A stretch of DNA of 64,000 bases from Silene conica (Eukaryota; Streptophyta; Magnoliopsida; Caryophyllales; Caryophyllaceae), in assembly GCA_029255685.2 (NCBI GenBank), contig CM055315.2, positions 69,965,681 through 70,029,680 on the forward strand. Direction: 5' to 3'. The notes below the pieces were generated by a model. That model was not told the DNA's origin. It did no database searches and saw nothing but the letters and a program-made list of their open reading frames with translations. Each line of letters starts with the position of its first letter. The stretch's first letter is position 1. The translations under genes and the position numbers were made by a program. Positions 21,179 to 33,977 of the stretch are shown here, in pieces.

Positions 21179-24100
21179 TCACGATTCACTCCCAATAGGC
21201 TTTAGACCTATTCCTCGTGCTGACTCCAGCACTAGTTTTCTGCAGAGGCCTTTCGTGAGAGGATCCGCAATATTCCTCTCCGATTTTACATAATCCAGTG
21301 ATATCACATTATTTCTGATCAGATCCCTCACTATTGCATGTCTCAGGCGTATGTGTCTCCTTTTTCCGTTATAAGCTTGATTGCCTGCCACACCTATGGC
21401 CGCTTGAGAATCACAATGCATTGAAACTGATGGAGCCGGTCTCCCCCACAATGGAATATCTGCTAACAAGTTCCTTAGCCATTCGGCTTCCTGACCTGCC
21501 AATTCTAAAGCAATAAATTCAGATTCCATTGTAGATTTAGCAATGCAACTTTGTTTAGAAGACTTCCAAGAAATAGCGCCACTAGCTAAGGTAAACACAT
21601 AACCACTAGTAGAATGAATCTCATCATTATCAGACACCCAATTAGCATCACAAAAACCTTCTAAAACACATGGGGATTTTGAAAAATGTAAACCCCAATC
21701 CATCGTCCCCCTAAGATATTTTAGAAGTCTAAATAAAGCATTCCAGTGTGTCTGATTAGGGCTGTGTGTATACCTGCTAAGACGACTTACCGCATAAGCA
21801 ATGTCTGGTCTTGTATAGTTCATTAAAAACATGACGCTGCCAATTATTTTAGCATACTCTTCTTGGTTTACACTAACACCTCCGTTCTTTTTTAGGTGTA
21901 TGCTAGGGTCATATGGGGTTTTGACCGGTACACAATCAAAACAATCAAATCTTTTAAGAATTTTCTCAACGTAATGTGATTGGTCCAAACTCAAACCCCA
22001 TTTGGTCCTAGTAATTTTTATACCAAGAATAACGTCGGCCTCACCTAGATCTTTCATATCAAAACGGGAACTTAAGAAAGCTTTGGTGTCATTGATCACA
22101 CCCATATTAGTGCCAAAAATGAGCATGTCATCAACGTATAAGCATATGATGACACATCCATCTTTGTCACTTTTGGCGTAAACACAAGCATCTGAATCAT
22201 TCACATGAAAACCATAAGAAGTGATAGTTTGGTGAAATTTGTCATACCATTGTTTCGGAGCTTGTTTTAGACCATACAGTGATCTAACCAGTTTACATAC
22301 CTTATCTTCTTGTCCCGGAACTATACAACCCTCTGGTTGCTTCATGTAAATTTCTTCGTTCAGGTCTCCGTTCAAAAAAGCTGTCTTAACATCCATTTGA
22401 TGTACAAATAGATCATGTATAGAGGCTAAGGCAATTAAAGCTCTAATAGTAGCAACTTTAGTAACAGGAGAGTAAGTGTCAAAGAAATCCAAACCTTTTG
22501 TTTGTCGATTACCGCAAACAACCAACCTGGCTTTGTATTTGTCGATTGACCCATCTGGCTTTAACTTTCTTTTAAATACCCATTTGTTACTTAGAGGCTT
22601 ACACCCTCTAGGTAGCTCGGTGAGAATCCAAGTGTTGTTACTTTTGATGGAGTCTATCTCACTGTTTATTGCTTCAAGCCAGAAGGTAGAATCGATAGAA
22701 TTCATGGCTTCCTTGTAAGTCCTAGGATCATTTTCCAGAATGAAAGCACATATGTCTTCCTCATCAAGATTCACCTTTTCTGTTAAATGAGTGACAAAAT
22801 CTGGACCAAAACTTTTTTCGATTCTGGGCCTTTTACTTCTTCTAGGTTCAAGCACTACACTAGGAGAAGCATCATTAGTGGAAGCAGAAACAGAAGGCAA
22901 ACGAGGGTCATGGTTAGTTTTCATTGGAAAAATATTCTCAAAAAAAACAACATCTCTTGATTCTTTAATAGAACCAAAACATGAACCATCTTTTAAAATG
23001 AACCTGTATGCTGCGCTATTAGAAGCATAACCAATAAAAATACCGTCGATTGTTTTTGGTCCAATTTTGCTTCTTTGACATGCAGGTATTCCAATCTTTC
23101 CCAAACACCCCCACACTTTGAGGTAATGAAGATTGGGCTTGTGACCTTTCCAGAGCTCATACGGAGTGCTTTCCAATTTTTTGTGTGGAACCCTGTTAAG
23201 CACAAAACAAGCGGAGAGAATGGCCTCGCCCCACATGTTAGTAGGCATACCAGAACTTATAAGCATGGCATTCATCATGTCTTTTAAGGACCTGTTTTTC
23301 CTTTCGGCTATTCCGTTTTGTTGAGGTGTGAAAGGGGCAGTGATTTCATGGACAATTCCATTTTCTTCACAAAATTTCTTTAAAGGATGACCCTCATATT
23401 CACCACCCCTGTCAGACCTAACACGTTTAATTTTAAGATCTAATTGATTTTCAACTTCAGCCTTATAGATCATGAATTTTTGCTCGGCTTCGTCTTTTGT
23501 GCTTAACAAATACACTTTCGTATATCTAGAAAAGTCATCAACAAAAGTAATGTAATAACGCTTACCTCCACGGCTCATCGTGTTTCTGAAATCCCCTAAA
23601 TCCGTATGAATTAATTCAAGAAGGGTAGAAGCACGATTGACTTGTTTATTAAACGGTGTCCTGGAGTGTTTAGCTTCTACACATATCTCACACTTGTCAA
23701 AAGCTGTATTACTAAAGCTAGATATAAGGTCAAGACTCTTTAAACGTTTAACATAGTCCACATTAATATGACCTAATCTAGCATGCCATAAAGTAATAGT
23801 CTCAGCAAGATAAACAGAAGCGGTGGAGTTTTTATTAACAGTTACCACATCGAGCACAAAAAGCCCGCCATTACAAAAACCTTTTCCAACAAAATTGTTA
23901 TTTCTAGTGAGTACAAGTTTGTCGGATTCAAAAGTGAGTTTTATGCCAGCTTTGTTAAGAAGAGAACCTGAAATGAGGTTCCTGCGGATTTCGGGTACAT
24001 GAAGAACATTATTAAGTTCAAGAATTTTACCGGATGTTAGCTTCAGTTGTACCTTTCCTTTACCAATGACACATGTAGTGCTAGAATTTCCCATGAACAC

Positions 24101-25126
24101 GCATTGCCCATTAGTTTCTGGCACATATTCCTTGAAGGCGTCCTTGTCACAACATATATGACTCGTGGCTCCGGTATCTAGAACCCATTCTGTAACATTA
24201 CTTACCAAATTCACCTCGGATACAACGGCGGCAATGATTTCGTCAGTTTCAGTGAGATGAGCTTGGTGTTTGTTTCTCGACTTTCCTTGGGATCCTTGAG
24301 GACAGAATTTCGCGGAATGACCCGTTTCACCACAAGTAAAGCATTCTCCTTTGAACGGCCTTCGCGGTTTGAAATTTGACTGATTTTTCACCCCTAGATT
24401 TTGGGTTGGTCTTTTGTCTTTGTGTTTGTTGTCGTGGCGTCTTGAACCCTTGTTATAACCTTTTGTCTCAACAAGATTTGCATTGGAGGAGGAGTGGTCA
24501 ACTTGCTTACCCTTTGATTGAATTCTGTTTTGTTCTTCAATTTTGATGTGGGACACCAATTCAACAAGAGAGAAATCTTTCTGTTTGTGTTTCATATTGT
24601 GTACATAATTCTGCCTAGAAGGAGGAAATTTCTCGAGAAGACAGTTAGCTTGAAAAGTTTCACAGATTTTCATACCCTCCGTTATAATATCGGTACATAA
24701 GGTCTCATACTCATGAACTTGGTCTAACACAGATTGTTCATCGGTTATACGAAAATTTAGCCATCTACTGCAAGCATACTTTTTAGTACCAAAGTCATCT
24801 GTTCCGTATTTAGATTTAAGAGTGTCCCAGATTTCTTTAGCGGTAGTATGTTTGCTATAGATTAAAAATAAAGGCTCGGTCATATAGTGTAGTAAGAGAC
24901 CACGACAAGTTTTATTGTCTGCAACAAAATTCCGTTCACTATTTTCTGGTGCTTCTGTTTCGGTCAGGGTATAATCTACCTTTAACTGACTTAAAAGAAA
25001 ATCAATTTTATCCGACCAAATCCTATAGTTTTTACCATCTAGTAAAGCGAGTTTTGACATATCAGGAATAAAAACAGTAGGCATAAGGGTCGGTTTGAAA
25101 GAAGCAGCAGAAGCAAGTATAGTCAT
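21179..25126 (-). CDS. Copia-2 Gag-Pol polyprotein (1,315 aa)
   Basis: A single open frame encodes all Copia domains. Gag core about residues 25-200 ([17 protein letters not shown]). Zinc knuckle C262, C265, H270, C275. Protease with D317 in WVLDTGA. Pre-integrase HHCC-type H448, H453, C479, C482. Integrase catalytic D509, D572 and E608, with the D-x35-E spacing. RT about 830-1080 with YVDD at 997-1000. RNase H about 1155-1290, including FCDANW, STMESEF and the closing [10 protein letters not shown]. It lets the element copy its RNA to cDNA in virus-like particles and integrate it. No stop, frameshift or lost catalytic residue is visible. The length is normal for Copia. The start at 25126 lies 63 bp after the LTR. 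Confidence 0.96.
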   Translation of the reverse strand: MTILASAASFKPTLMPTVFIPDMSKLALLDGKNYRIWSDKIDFLLSQLKVDYTLTETEAPENSERNFVADNKTCRGLLLHYMTEPLFLIYSKHTTAKEIWDTLKSKYGTDDFGTKKYACSRWLNFRITDEQSVLDQVHEYETLCTDIITEGMKICETFQANCLLEKFPPSRQNYVHNMKHKQKDFSLVELVSHIKIEEQNRIQSKGKQVDHSSSNANLVETKGYNKGSRRHDNKHKDKRPTQNLGVKNQSNFKPRRPFKGECFTCGETGHSAKFCPQGSQGKSRNKHQAHLTETDEIIAAVVSEVNLVSNVTEWVLDTGATSHICCDKDAFKEYVPETNGQCVFMGNSSTTCVIGKGKVQLKLTSGKILELNNVLHVPEIRRNLISGSLLNKAGIKLTFESDKLVLTRNNNFVGKGFCNGGLFVLDVVTVNKNSTASVYLAETITLWHARLGHINVDYVKRLKSLDLISSFSNTAFDKCEICVEAKHSRTPFNKQVNRASTLLELIHTDLGDFRNTMSRGGKRYYITFVDDFSRYTKVYLLSTKDEAEQKFMIYKAEVENQLDLKIKRVRSDRGGEYEGHPLKKFCEENGIVHEITAPFTPQQNGIAERKNRSLKDMMNAMLISSGMPTNMWGEAILSACFVLNRVPHKKLESTPYELWKGHKPNLHYLKVWGCLGKIGIPACQRSKIGPKTIDGIFIGYASNSAAYRFILKDGSCFGSIKESRDVVFFENIFPMKTNHDPRLPSVSASTNDASPSVVLEPRRSKRPRIEKSFGPDFVTHLTEKVNLDEEDICAFILENDPRTYKEAMNSIDSTFWLEAINSEIDSIKSNNTWILTELPRGCKPLSNKWVFKRKLKPDGSIDKYKARLVVCGNRQTKGLDFFDTYSPVTKVATIRALIALASIHDLFVHQMDVKTAFLNGDLNEEIYMKQPEGCIVPGQEDKVCKLVRSLYGLKQAPKQWYDKFHQTITSYGFHVNDSDACVYAKSDKDGCVIICLYVDDMLIFGTNMGVINDTKAFLSSRFDMKDLGEADVILGIKITRTKWGLSLDQSHYVEKILKRFDCFDCVPVKTPYDPSIHLKKNGGVSVNQEEYAKIIGSVMFLMNYTRPDIAYAVSRLSRYTHSPNQTHWNALFRLLKYLRGTMDWGLHFSKSPCVLEGFCDANWVSDNDEIHSTSGYVFTLASGAISWKSSKQSCIAKSTMESEFIALELAGQEAEWLRNLLADIPLWGRPAPSVSMHCDSQAAIGVAGNQAYNGKRRHIRLRHAIVRDLIRNNVISLDYVKSERNIADPLTKGLCRKLVLESARGIGLKPIGSES

Positions 25127-25188
25127 ATCGCCTAGACTAAATTTTTACGAGCAGGAAAAAAAAATTTAGAAAAATTTCAACTTTAGAC
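25127..25188 (-). promoter_or_regulatory. Copia-2 leader and putative primer site
   Basis: On the minus strand the LTR is followed by GTCTAAAGTTGAAATT, which is not the usual tRNA-Met primer site (TGGTATCAGAGC). I cannot assign the primer. It could be another tRNA, an internal tRNA fragment, or a mutated site. Confidence 0.5.
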
Positions 25189-25715
25189 TGTAGGCGGTAT
25201 ATCTACACTTAAACAGTAAACGGAACGGACTTACAGATCTTGGAGACAAGATGTCGTGGCGTGATGAAGAATCACTGCCCTAAAGTTGAAATTGCCCCGC
25301 TCAATACACACGGCCTCTTGGCAAACCAACCCCCAGGGTTAACACGACTTCCGAGCCTAAGGTGTATGACGAAGACTCAGATTGAGAACTACTAATAGAA
25401 CGTTGCCAGAATATCAGCCAGAAAGTTTTTTGTGTGTTTTCTGAAATGACAAAGTAGTGGTATTTATATAGGAATGAAAGGAAGGATCCAGAGAACGTAA
25501 TAAATGGTCTCGGAAAACCAGACTCGTTTTTTTGCATAATCAGTATGGTGAATGCAGATAATCAGTATGGAAGACTGATTTATTCAACACGGAAAATAGC
25601 AGCAATCAATACGGAAGACTGTGCTTTTACTTTCGAAAATGCAAAAATAATAATAGAGAATAGGTGAACCTTACACACACAAAACCAGCCTACGGCACGC
25701 ACCGCAGGTGCTCTA

Positions 25716-25746
<31 letters not shown>

Positions 25747-25903
25747 CCGGCCCGGCCCGGCGCGTGTGTGGTGACGGTGTCCCCTCACTACTACACATAT
25801 TAGTAGTATCACACCTTAGTTCACTTATAAACTATAACCTTCTTATTTATTCTACCAATGTGGGATAAGTAAAAAAGCTTCTTTTGAAGCACTACTTCCA
25901 ACA
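25189..25903 (-). repeat. Copia-2 5' LTR
   Basis: 715 bp, ends TGTTGGAAG and CCTACA as in the other LTR. The TATA-like box is at about 25461-25473. It has a shorter GAGCCA/CG tract (25718-25768) and lacks about 45 bp present in the 3' LTR. Confidence 0.93.
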
Positions 25904-27071
25904 TAGATAACTCAAACATATTGGTAAATGACTAAATGTTTTGGTTTTTGGTTTTTTTCTTTTCTTATTAATCTTTATGATTCGGATTGGATTCGGATAT
26001 CCAATTTTAAGAAAACCACAATCCACATTCAATTCATATTTTTCGGAAAAAGCGGATCGGATATCGAATTTGAATGATATTCATATATTCGGATTATCTT
26101 TTCGGATTTCGAATCGGATTCGGACAAAGATTCCGAGTACTATTTATTTTAATTTTCATTTGTTTTACTCGGCGGCTCATTCTAATTTTTCCCGGTTTAT
26201 TTTTATATTTGTTTTTTCATGGGAGACATCAAATAAAGTTTATTTTGCCTGTGTGAAATGGTTAAATGGTTAAATGGATATTTGAGTTATTTTAAGAGTA
26301 AAATCGAAAAACCATATGGTCCATATCTGAATGGGAACAAATAAAATTAGTTACCTAAAAGACAAAGGAAAAGAAAGAGCAGGAATTAGATTCAGGGTGG
26401 CCATATCCCGCGAATTAATGGGATTACATTTCTTCTACCCAGGGATTTAGTGCACACAAAATGAACATGGATTCGTTTCGAATTTCACCTCGAAGAAAAT
26501 TAAAAATACGTCAATTTTACAAAATTTAAACAACTTTGATTCACGTTTTCATACCAACAGACTTGGATTTCTTGTTTCCTCCAGCAATTAATTTTCTTAT
26601 TCTGAGACAAACCACTCATTGTCCAATTTTTTTATTTTTATTTTTATTTTTTAAAAAAGACATGATTTGCAGCAAAAATATCCCAATAATTTTAAAAAAA
26701 GCGCCTAATTTTTGGTAAAAATTTAATAGGGTGAATATTCAATTGATATCTTCATCTGGGTTCTTCTCATTTTTTGTATATAATTTATTGGTATTGTTAA
26801 AGGTTTCATTTTTGTATTGGATGGAGAACTTGGGTGTAGCTTATAATGAAGCCAAATTGTTTTATTTTGGGTTTTTTTATGTGAATTGATCAAGGTATGA
26901 TTTACATGCTGCGGAAAGAAAGGATTTTGGGGTGAATTTTGTAGGAATATTGGTGAAATCCCCGTTTTCAGGGCTTGTGATTATTTGTTTGGAGTTAATT
27001 TTAGGGTTTCATCATTGATGAGATGAGAACTGTTGTTTGTTTGTGTTATGGTAAAAGTTTTTCTTCAAAAA
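25904..27071 (+). promoter_or_regulatory. Formin upstream region and 5' UTR
   Basis: No gene seen. 25970-26150 has degenerate repeats of TTCGGAT and CGGATATC, as in remnants of non-autonomous hAT-like elements, but no termini could be fixed. The segment from about 26730 on is T-rich and leader-like, leading to the start codon at 27072. Confidence 0.45.
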
Positions 27072-30000
27072 ATGCAAATAAAATATGTGAGAGTTTGCAT
27101 GGTGTTTATTCTTGTATCTTGTGGATTTTTGGGGAGGGCATTGGAAGACAGGGAGGTGATCAAGGGACTACTTTCGGGGTTTCGTCTCATATCTTCTTCT
27201 CAACAATCAGATGAAACTTTGGTATGACATTTGATTTTGAGCTAGCTTTTGAAATTTACTGCATTGTTGCCAATTTGTTTTGTTAAACAGATTAATGAAA
27301 ATGTTGAGCTGTTTAATGTGTTGTATTTCTTTGATTTAGAGTATTGGTGAAGTTTCTGTAGTTGTTAATGCTATATTGACTATGATGTATGTGTCTTAGC
27401 TGGATATGGACGTTTGCTTCTTTTGGTTTTCTGTATAATGAATGAATGATTCATAGAACTATGTACTAGCTCAATAAATTCAATGAAGGATGTTGAATTT
27501 GTGGTCTTCTATTCTGCTACCCCTTTGTAGGGTTACTTGGTCAGGAATCTGTCTTGATTCTTGACCTCTCCATCCCGAAGTCTGTTTAAACCCTTGGAGG
27601 CTTGCATTTTAGAGTTAGACTATAACATACGATTGTGTCTTTACGATCGCACTCATGCACTTGAATCATAAATTCAAGCTTAATGGCAGGGCCTCCACAA
27701 AGTTTTCCTCTGCTTTTGGGGGGTTGTACGATTTTAAGTTTTTTCTTGCCCTTTCATTGGTAGTTCCCTTACGCTTAGGTTTGCTTGCGAATCTCCATAG
27801 TCCTTCTAGTTGTATCTTTTTTTCTTTTTGGAAGATGTGCTGTTGGTGCTACATATGAAGTATGAAATCTTCTTTGCTTTGGCACTTGGTCTTGAGGGCG
27901 ATGTGATCGTGCAGTCCTAAAAACTTTTTTCCTTCAAACTTGTAACTTCTGATCAGGACTTATGCTTGGAGCCTGTTTGGGTAAAAATTAATGAGGGAAA
28001 AGAAGGGGAAGGATAAGTAGAGGGAGGGGAGGGTTGACAGAGCTGCAAAGGTTTTCTTCCAAAACTAAGGAATGTTGTAAGGATTTCTAATTTATGTTTG
28101 AGTAAGGAAAACGGATCCGCCATTTTTTCCCCAGCTCGACTTGACAAACATGGGAGCTTGTCCCCCGGATGTTCTCTTCCTTCCGTTCCTTTCGATATAT
28201 AGAAGAACATGTGTTAATACACATGAAATTTATGGAGACGATAGGCTTCTTGGATGCACGACAGACTTGCACGCCTTATCAAAGTGACACACCTATTTTT
28301 TCCACAACTGAATTTGTGATTTATTATCTCCGCATGTAAATATTGAATACATTGCACAACTTTAAGAAAATGTTAATATAAATACTAGATTTCATTTTCA
28401 CATAGGAAAGCTTTTTGACACCATATTATATAAACTAACGACTGAGTTCGTATTACTCTGTTCTGTCACTAGTTTAACATAGGCCAGAAAATAGTGAAGT
28501 GTGTAGAGAGATGGAATTATAGGCCTAATGTGCCTCAGATGCGCCTTAATGAAACCACATCGCCTAAATCAAAAGGAGTATGTCCTCCATACCTAGAACA
28601 TCAGTGCCATGGGCGTCTTTTTCAAATACTAGATGTATGTCTACAATCTTGAACTCTACGAGCAAAAACACATCACTTTTCTGGTCATATGCAGAAATTT
28701 TGTTTTGAACCAACCTTTTCTTGTTGTGGGAGGTTTCTGAAGAGTAATTTATATCAACAGTCTGTTTAAGCTGTGTTATCTATCTGAATAAATATTGTAT
28801 GTTTACAGATTTGAGTTGATGAAATGCTACTAAGTGCTTTGAATTTGAACATGTTCCACAGCTCATCCAATTTTTTGATCGTGTTACATACCCTTGATTT
28901 TATCGTGTCTGTTTGAAGTAGCGATTTCATCAGAGCCGATCAATCCCAGTGTTTGTTCATGTGACCATTTTTACCCTTGCATTCTTGGATATGTGATTTT
29001 GTAAGTGGATAGTTAAGTGCCATATGTGATGAACTTATGATAATAGTTAGCAGCTGACTAGCCATGTACTTAACTTTACTAGGGTGTCATGAGTGTGTAA
29101 CTCCATGAGTGTTAGTTTAGGTACTGAGTGGCCTTGAGATTAGTATGGACATGACTTCCTTAGTTTTAGAAATTTCAGTGAGCTATTCAGTCCATGAAAA
29201 TTTTCGAGATACTTATTGCATGTCTTCTGTTTGAGATCGTCTTAACTCTTATCTATACATTCTAAAACTCTGCCAATGGGAATGTATTTTTTTTTGACAA
29301 ATGCAAATTAATGTTGAGGTACACTTTCTGGCTACAAGAAAAAGTTGCATTTTCATTTTCTCCCTCTACAATTCGCAATTGGGTAACCTCTTACGAGTGA
29401 TATTTCATGGCAGGTGGAGGCATTGGTGAACAATTGCAAACTTGAGCTGATACATGTGAAACGTATATATGAAGATCTATTTTTCCGTATTCCGCAAACG
29501 CTAAGCGCCACTACAAGTATAAGTGTTCACGACCAGGCATTATCAGAGGAGAATATTCAAAAAGTGCTTAGCATTCTTGATCCACAGATTAAGGAAAGAC
29601 TTCATAGGTGCTTAAGGGAGAACTATGATCTCTCTCTGGTTTCTGGTACCAATGTGCGCCCTGTTGGTTGGTTACAGAAAAATCCGCGGCACCTATTGCC
29701 TACGTCCAATCTCAGAGCTGACTCTAGGAGGCAATTGGCTGAAGAACAGCCGCGGAAGTCCTTATCTCAAGAAGACACATTTGTTATTCCAGTTCCTGTT
29801 CCAAAAGCTTCGTCATCAGACACTGCGGATGGTACAAAAGATCATCCGAGTGACGGTCAAACAGCAATAATTGTTGCTGTTGTTGTCACTGCTGTGGCCA
29901 CATCTTTTGTTTCTATAATTCTGTTTCTATGCTGCAACAAAGCTCTTGGCACAGGTTCAAGCCTTGAACGTAAGGATGATAGGCCTCTTTTAAGCCTCAG

Positions 30001-33000
30001 CATGAGTGACAATTCTATTCATGACAATTCTATTCATGGTATAGTTGTAATACTCCCTTCTTCCATTTGACCTTGGTGGTTGAACTTTGTCTACTTTGAC
30101 CCTTTTTTCTCACATATATATTAGCTAACACTTCAAATATGATTTTATGACTATAGTTGTCTTGAGAAATCAAACATGGCCATTTTACATTGTATCTACA
30201 TACATTGGAGAAATCAACGGTCAAAGTTAACATCAGTGACCACTAGAATCAAATGAATAAAGTTTAGGTTGTAGCCTTGGAGGTAGCAAATGTCTATTCC
30301 AGTGCTCAAGTCTTATCTACGTATTTGTTGATCGCATACTGATGTTAGGCACTGGAACTGCAGACACTTCGTCAAAAACATGGGCACGTGAAAATTCGGG
30401 TGACAAAGAAAAGAGCAGCAGTCAGTTATACTCTAGTAGCTTCACTGACACTACAAGTGTTGTATCTTCGGGTGATAAAGGCTCAGTTGAGACCATTGCG
30501 ACAAGATTCTCAACAGATTCTTTAAGTGGTGGCAGTGTAAATGAACAACCCTTGGTTCTAAAGCCCCCTCCAGGAAGGATCATTCCACCGTCTCCTGGAT
30601 TATTTCCTTTGAAGCCTCCACCTGGTAGGGAAGATCTCTTGCCACCTGAACTACCTGTGTCCTTGAAGCCAGTTTCTGATTTGAATGGTCCACCACCACC
30701 ACCGCCGCCGCCGCTGCCGCCGCCGCCGCCATCACCGCCACCACCGCCACCTCCTTCTCCAAAGCCACCAGCAGGACCTCCTCCTCCTCCTCCACCAAAG
30801 CCACCAGCAGGACCTCCTCCTCCTCCTCCTCCCAAAAGGGCTGGCCCACCATCTGCTGGACCTCCGCCACCACCGCCACCCAGGAAGTCTGGTGCGCCTG
30901 CACCACCACCTCCAAAGCTTGGCGCTGCACCACCTCGACCCCCGATGTTTGGTGTAAAAGGTGGCGTTGATGCTTCTAAAACAAAGCTAAAACCATTTTT
31001 CTGGGATAAGGTTATGGCTAACCCTGATCATGCTATGGTATGGGATCAAATTAAGGCAGGATCCTTCCAGTGAGTACCCAATCCACCTTGCTTACTGTTC
31101 TTTAGTCAATGATGATGACGCGGTATTTATAGTATTTCTTATAAAACTGCAGATTTAACGAGGAGATGATAGAATCATTATTTGGGTATGCTGCTGTGGA
31201 GACCAAAAATGAGAAAAAGAAAGAGTCTTCCCTGAATCCCCCAGGGCCACAACCCGTCCAACTTATAGAGCAGAAGAAGGCGCAAAATCTATCCATTCTC
31301 TTGCGAGCTCTAAATGTGACTACAAAAGAAGTCAGTGATGCAGTTCAAGAAGGTGATTCTTTCACCATATCTCTAAGGGGGAAGCATAAATTAACCATAC
31401 CTGAGCTTGTTGATTTTATCATTTCTGTACGCAGTGTGCCCATCTTATGCTAGCATGCTTTCTTTTATTATATAGCGGCCTTTCATTTGTGCATTTGATT
31501 TTCGACTAACCCCAAGTACGATGTAGTATTGTATGTCCCAACGAAGAATATGTAGCGAGTATAAATGAACAGAGATACCAGTGTACCACCCTATTGTTTA
31601 GGTTTCCAATTGATTGTTTAAGATGCTTTTGATATGATCATGTTATTCACAGAATATGTGGGGCTACAGTTGCACTCTCATTTTCATGGGAACTTGGTAA
31701 TTCTGCACGCCATATTTTTTTTATGTGGATGATTCGTTAACCTGCTCCAAAGTCTTTGATATTTCGAATCTGTACCTGCATCCTATTTTCGCTTTATATC
31801 AACTCTTTACCTGGTCATTTTGCAAACTGTTTATAGGGATAGAGGACAGTTATTCATGATAAAAAAAACCGCTGTCCATTATTCTATAGGTAATGAGCTT
31901 CCCTCGGAGCTTCTTGAGACGTTAATAAAGATGGCTCCAACAGTTGAAGAGGAATTAAAACTCAGACTTTTCGAGGGGGAACTTTCTCAACTCGGGTTAG
32001 CTGAACGTTTTTTGAAGGAAATGGTGGACATCCCATTTGCCTTCAAACGAATTGAGGTATTGCTTTTTATGGGTACACTTCGTGAAGAAGCTACAATAGT
32101 CCAGGAGAACCTTGTAACACTCGAAGTGAGTATTTTTAAAGTTTAGCTTTTTCTTTTTTTTTCTTTTTTGCTTCATTTTCACATTCTTTGTATCCATCTG
32201 ATGCTACCCTTTTTCCTTTGTGAGAAGGCGGCTTGCAAGGAACTCAGAAATAGCCGGCTTTTCCTCAAGCTCTTGGAAGCAGTCCTTAAGACAGGTAATC
32301 GCATGAATGACGGAACATATCGGGGTGGTGCCCAAGCATTTAAGTTGGATACCCTCTTGAAATTGGCGGACGTCAAAGGGACAGATAGCAAGACCACGCT
32401 TCTCCATTTCGTTGTTCAGGAAATCATCCGATATGAAGGTAGGAGAGCTGCGCGTAATTCCAGAGAGAGCAATAGCATGTCTAGTATAAAATCGGAAGAT
32501 TTTCTAGAAGATATCCCCGATGACTCCGAAGATCACTTTTGTAATCTCGGCCTTCAAGTTGTTTCGGGTGTGGGTGATCAGCTTCAGAATGTCAGGAAAG
32601 CGGCATGTATTGATTCCGACAGTGTGACAGGAACAATTGCGAAGCTTGGAACTGAATTGCTGAAAGCAAAGAATTTCCTCAATAAAGAAATGAATGATCT
32701 TAATGAGGGTAATGGGTTCCATGAATCCCTGAAAAGCTTTATAGAGCATGCAGAAGGTGATGTCATGCTGTTACTGGAGGAAGAAAAGAGGATTATGGGT
32801 CTTGTGAAAAGTACAGTTGACTACTTCCATGGGAGTTCCGGGAAGGATGAAGGTTTACGTGTATTCGTTATAGTTCGGGATTTCCTGATAGTGTTGGAGA
32901 GGGTATGCCGAGAGGTGAAAGCAAAGCCCAATTGGCCTAAGCCTAAAATAAAGGAACCCCCTTCTAGGCAAACATCTACAGAGACCCCTCGTACACCATT

Positions 33001-33082
33001 TTCTCCTGATTTTCGGCAACGTCTTTTCCCAGCTATTACAGAGCGGCGTATGAATGACGGTTCTAGTTCTGATGATGATTAG
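27072..33082 (+). CDS. Class I formin (actin nucleator), six exons
   Basis: Exons by splice signals and frame: 27072-27221, 29414-30038, 30349-31069, 31153-31352, 31890-32125, 32228-33082. They total 2,787 nt, or 928 codons plus stop. The order is typical of plant class I formins: a hydrophobic signal peptide (about residues 1-22), an extracellular part, a transmembrane helix (about 200-224), a proline-rich FH1 (about 372-457), and FH2 from about 471 with GNRMN and [14 protein letters not shown] in the last exon. FH2 nucleates and caps actin filaments and FH1 recruits profilin, while the membrane anchor links actin to the cell surface. I place it near the FH3/FH5 group, without certainty. Intron 1 is 2.2 kb. 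The start 27072 was chosen over 27033 because it begins the signal peptide directly. No breaks are visible, so it is probably functional. Confidence 0.93.
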
Positions 33083-33540
33083 TGAAATAGTGGATTATTT
33101 GTCGACGAATGCGGAGTAAGGTATGTAAGTTTATGAGCTTTTTATTCTCATTTTCGTCCATTTGAATTTAATTGAAAAATGTTGGGCCTTGTTTTTTCCT
33201 TTTTTGGTTATGTAGGGAGACCAAGGAGAAGAGACAAGTGTGCTTAGAGGTGAGTGTCATTTGGGGTAGGTTTGGAAACCAGTGATGCTTTAGCAGAATT
33301 GGCAATGGGGATCAAGATATATGATCCTGAGACTTGTAGATAGATGATGATGATGATGGCAGATGGGTGGGCAAAGAGGATGCACTGATGTCCCTGCAAC
33401 TGCTTTGTAAAAATCCTGATTGTAAAATTTGTTAGTTTTGTTTGTAGATATTATACTCCTGAGTATACCTCAACCTGAAAGTAGGTCAATTTTGTGAATT
33501 GCTAACATTTTATGAGTAATGAAAATTGCTTTCTACTCTT
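33083..33540 (+). other. Formin 3' UTR with a possible intron
   Basis: After the stop, AAG|GTATGTAAGT (33120) and TTATGTAG|GGAGACC (33216) would make a 96-bp intron in the 3' UTR. If spliced less than 50 nt after the stop it should not trigger nonsense-mediated decay. The transcript end is not certain. Confidence 0.4.
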
Positions 33541-33548
33541 CCATTCAA

Positions 33549-33700
33549 CCGTCTTGCAAAATTATTCAATCTATTGTGAATTGCCAATTTCATTATGAAA
33601 CAAAAACATCTAAGCTCCAACATGCCGTCTTGCAAAATTGTTCAATCTATTGTGAATTGCCAATTTCATTATGAAACAAAAACATCTAAGCTCCAACATG
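33549..33700. repeat. 76-bp perfect-length tandem duplication
   Basis: Two adjacent 76-bp copies (33549-33624 and 33625-33700), starting CGTCTTGCAAAATT. They are identical except for about one to two bases (attattc and attgttc). It lies between the convergent formin and H2A genes and is a recent local duplication. Confidence 0.85.
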
Positions 33701-33977
33701 ATTTGCAGTCAACTAAGATGAATCATTTGAAAAACAGGTTGTTGGTGCATTAAATGGAATCAATTAGAGTTGAAAACCAAGCAAATTATCTATTTCAGAA
33801 GAAATTATACACATAATAACTTGAATACTACCTCCTTCAGTCCTTGGTGATGGACCTAGAAAACCTAACTAAATACTAATCCTATAATCATCTAAGAAAC
33901 CATGTTCCAGAAGAAAGCGAGCAAATCCTTATCTTGGCACCCAAGTTTTATAGCTAAATGAATAAGTCATCCATTGT

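Larger units (their letters stand above)
19833..25903 (-). mobile_element. Copia-2: young, apparently intact Copia element
   Basis: On the minus strand: 5' LTR 25903-25189, one open frame of 1,315 codons (25126-21179), a polypurine tract and a 3' LTR 20609-19833. A perfect 5-bp target duplication TAGAT flanks it (19828-19832 and 25904-25908). The LTRs differ mainly by one deletion of about 45 bp, the length of a GAGCCA/CG repeat tract, and few substitutions. With an intact ORF and these LTRs it is the youngest element in the window and a candidate for an active copy. Confidence 0.95.

Noticed and set aside
25941..26273. 110-codon plus-strand frame upstream of the formin
   Set aside because: Low-complexity TTCGGAT repeats give Phe/Ile-rich frames, and no homologous motif is visible.
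30422..30835. Gly-rich open frame on the minus strand in the formin
   Set aside because: It is the antisense of the proline-rich FH1 codons. Simple CCA/CCG/CCT repeats keep all frames open.
30685..30957. His-rich plus-strand frame over FH1
   Set aside because: It is a shifted reading of the same proline codons and lies inside the formin exon.
32168..32227. Earlier start for the last formin exon (open frame extends to 32168)
   Set aside because: The frame upstream of 32228 is intron. The acceptor GAGAAG|GCGGCT keeps the FH2 sequence continuous.
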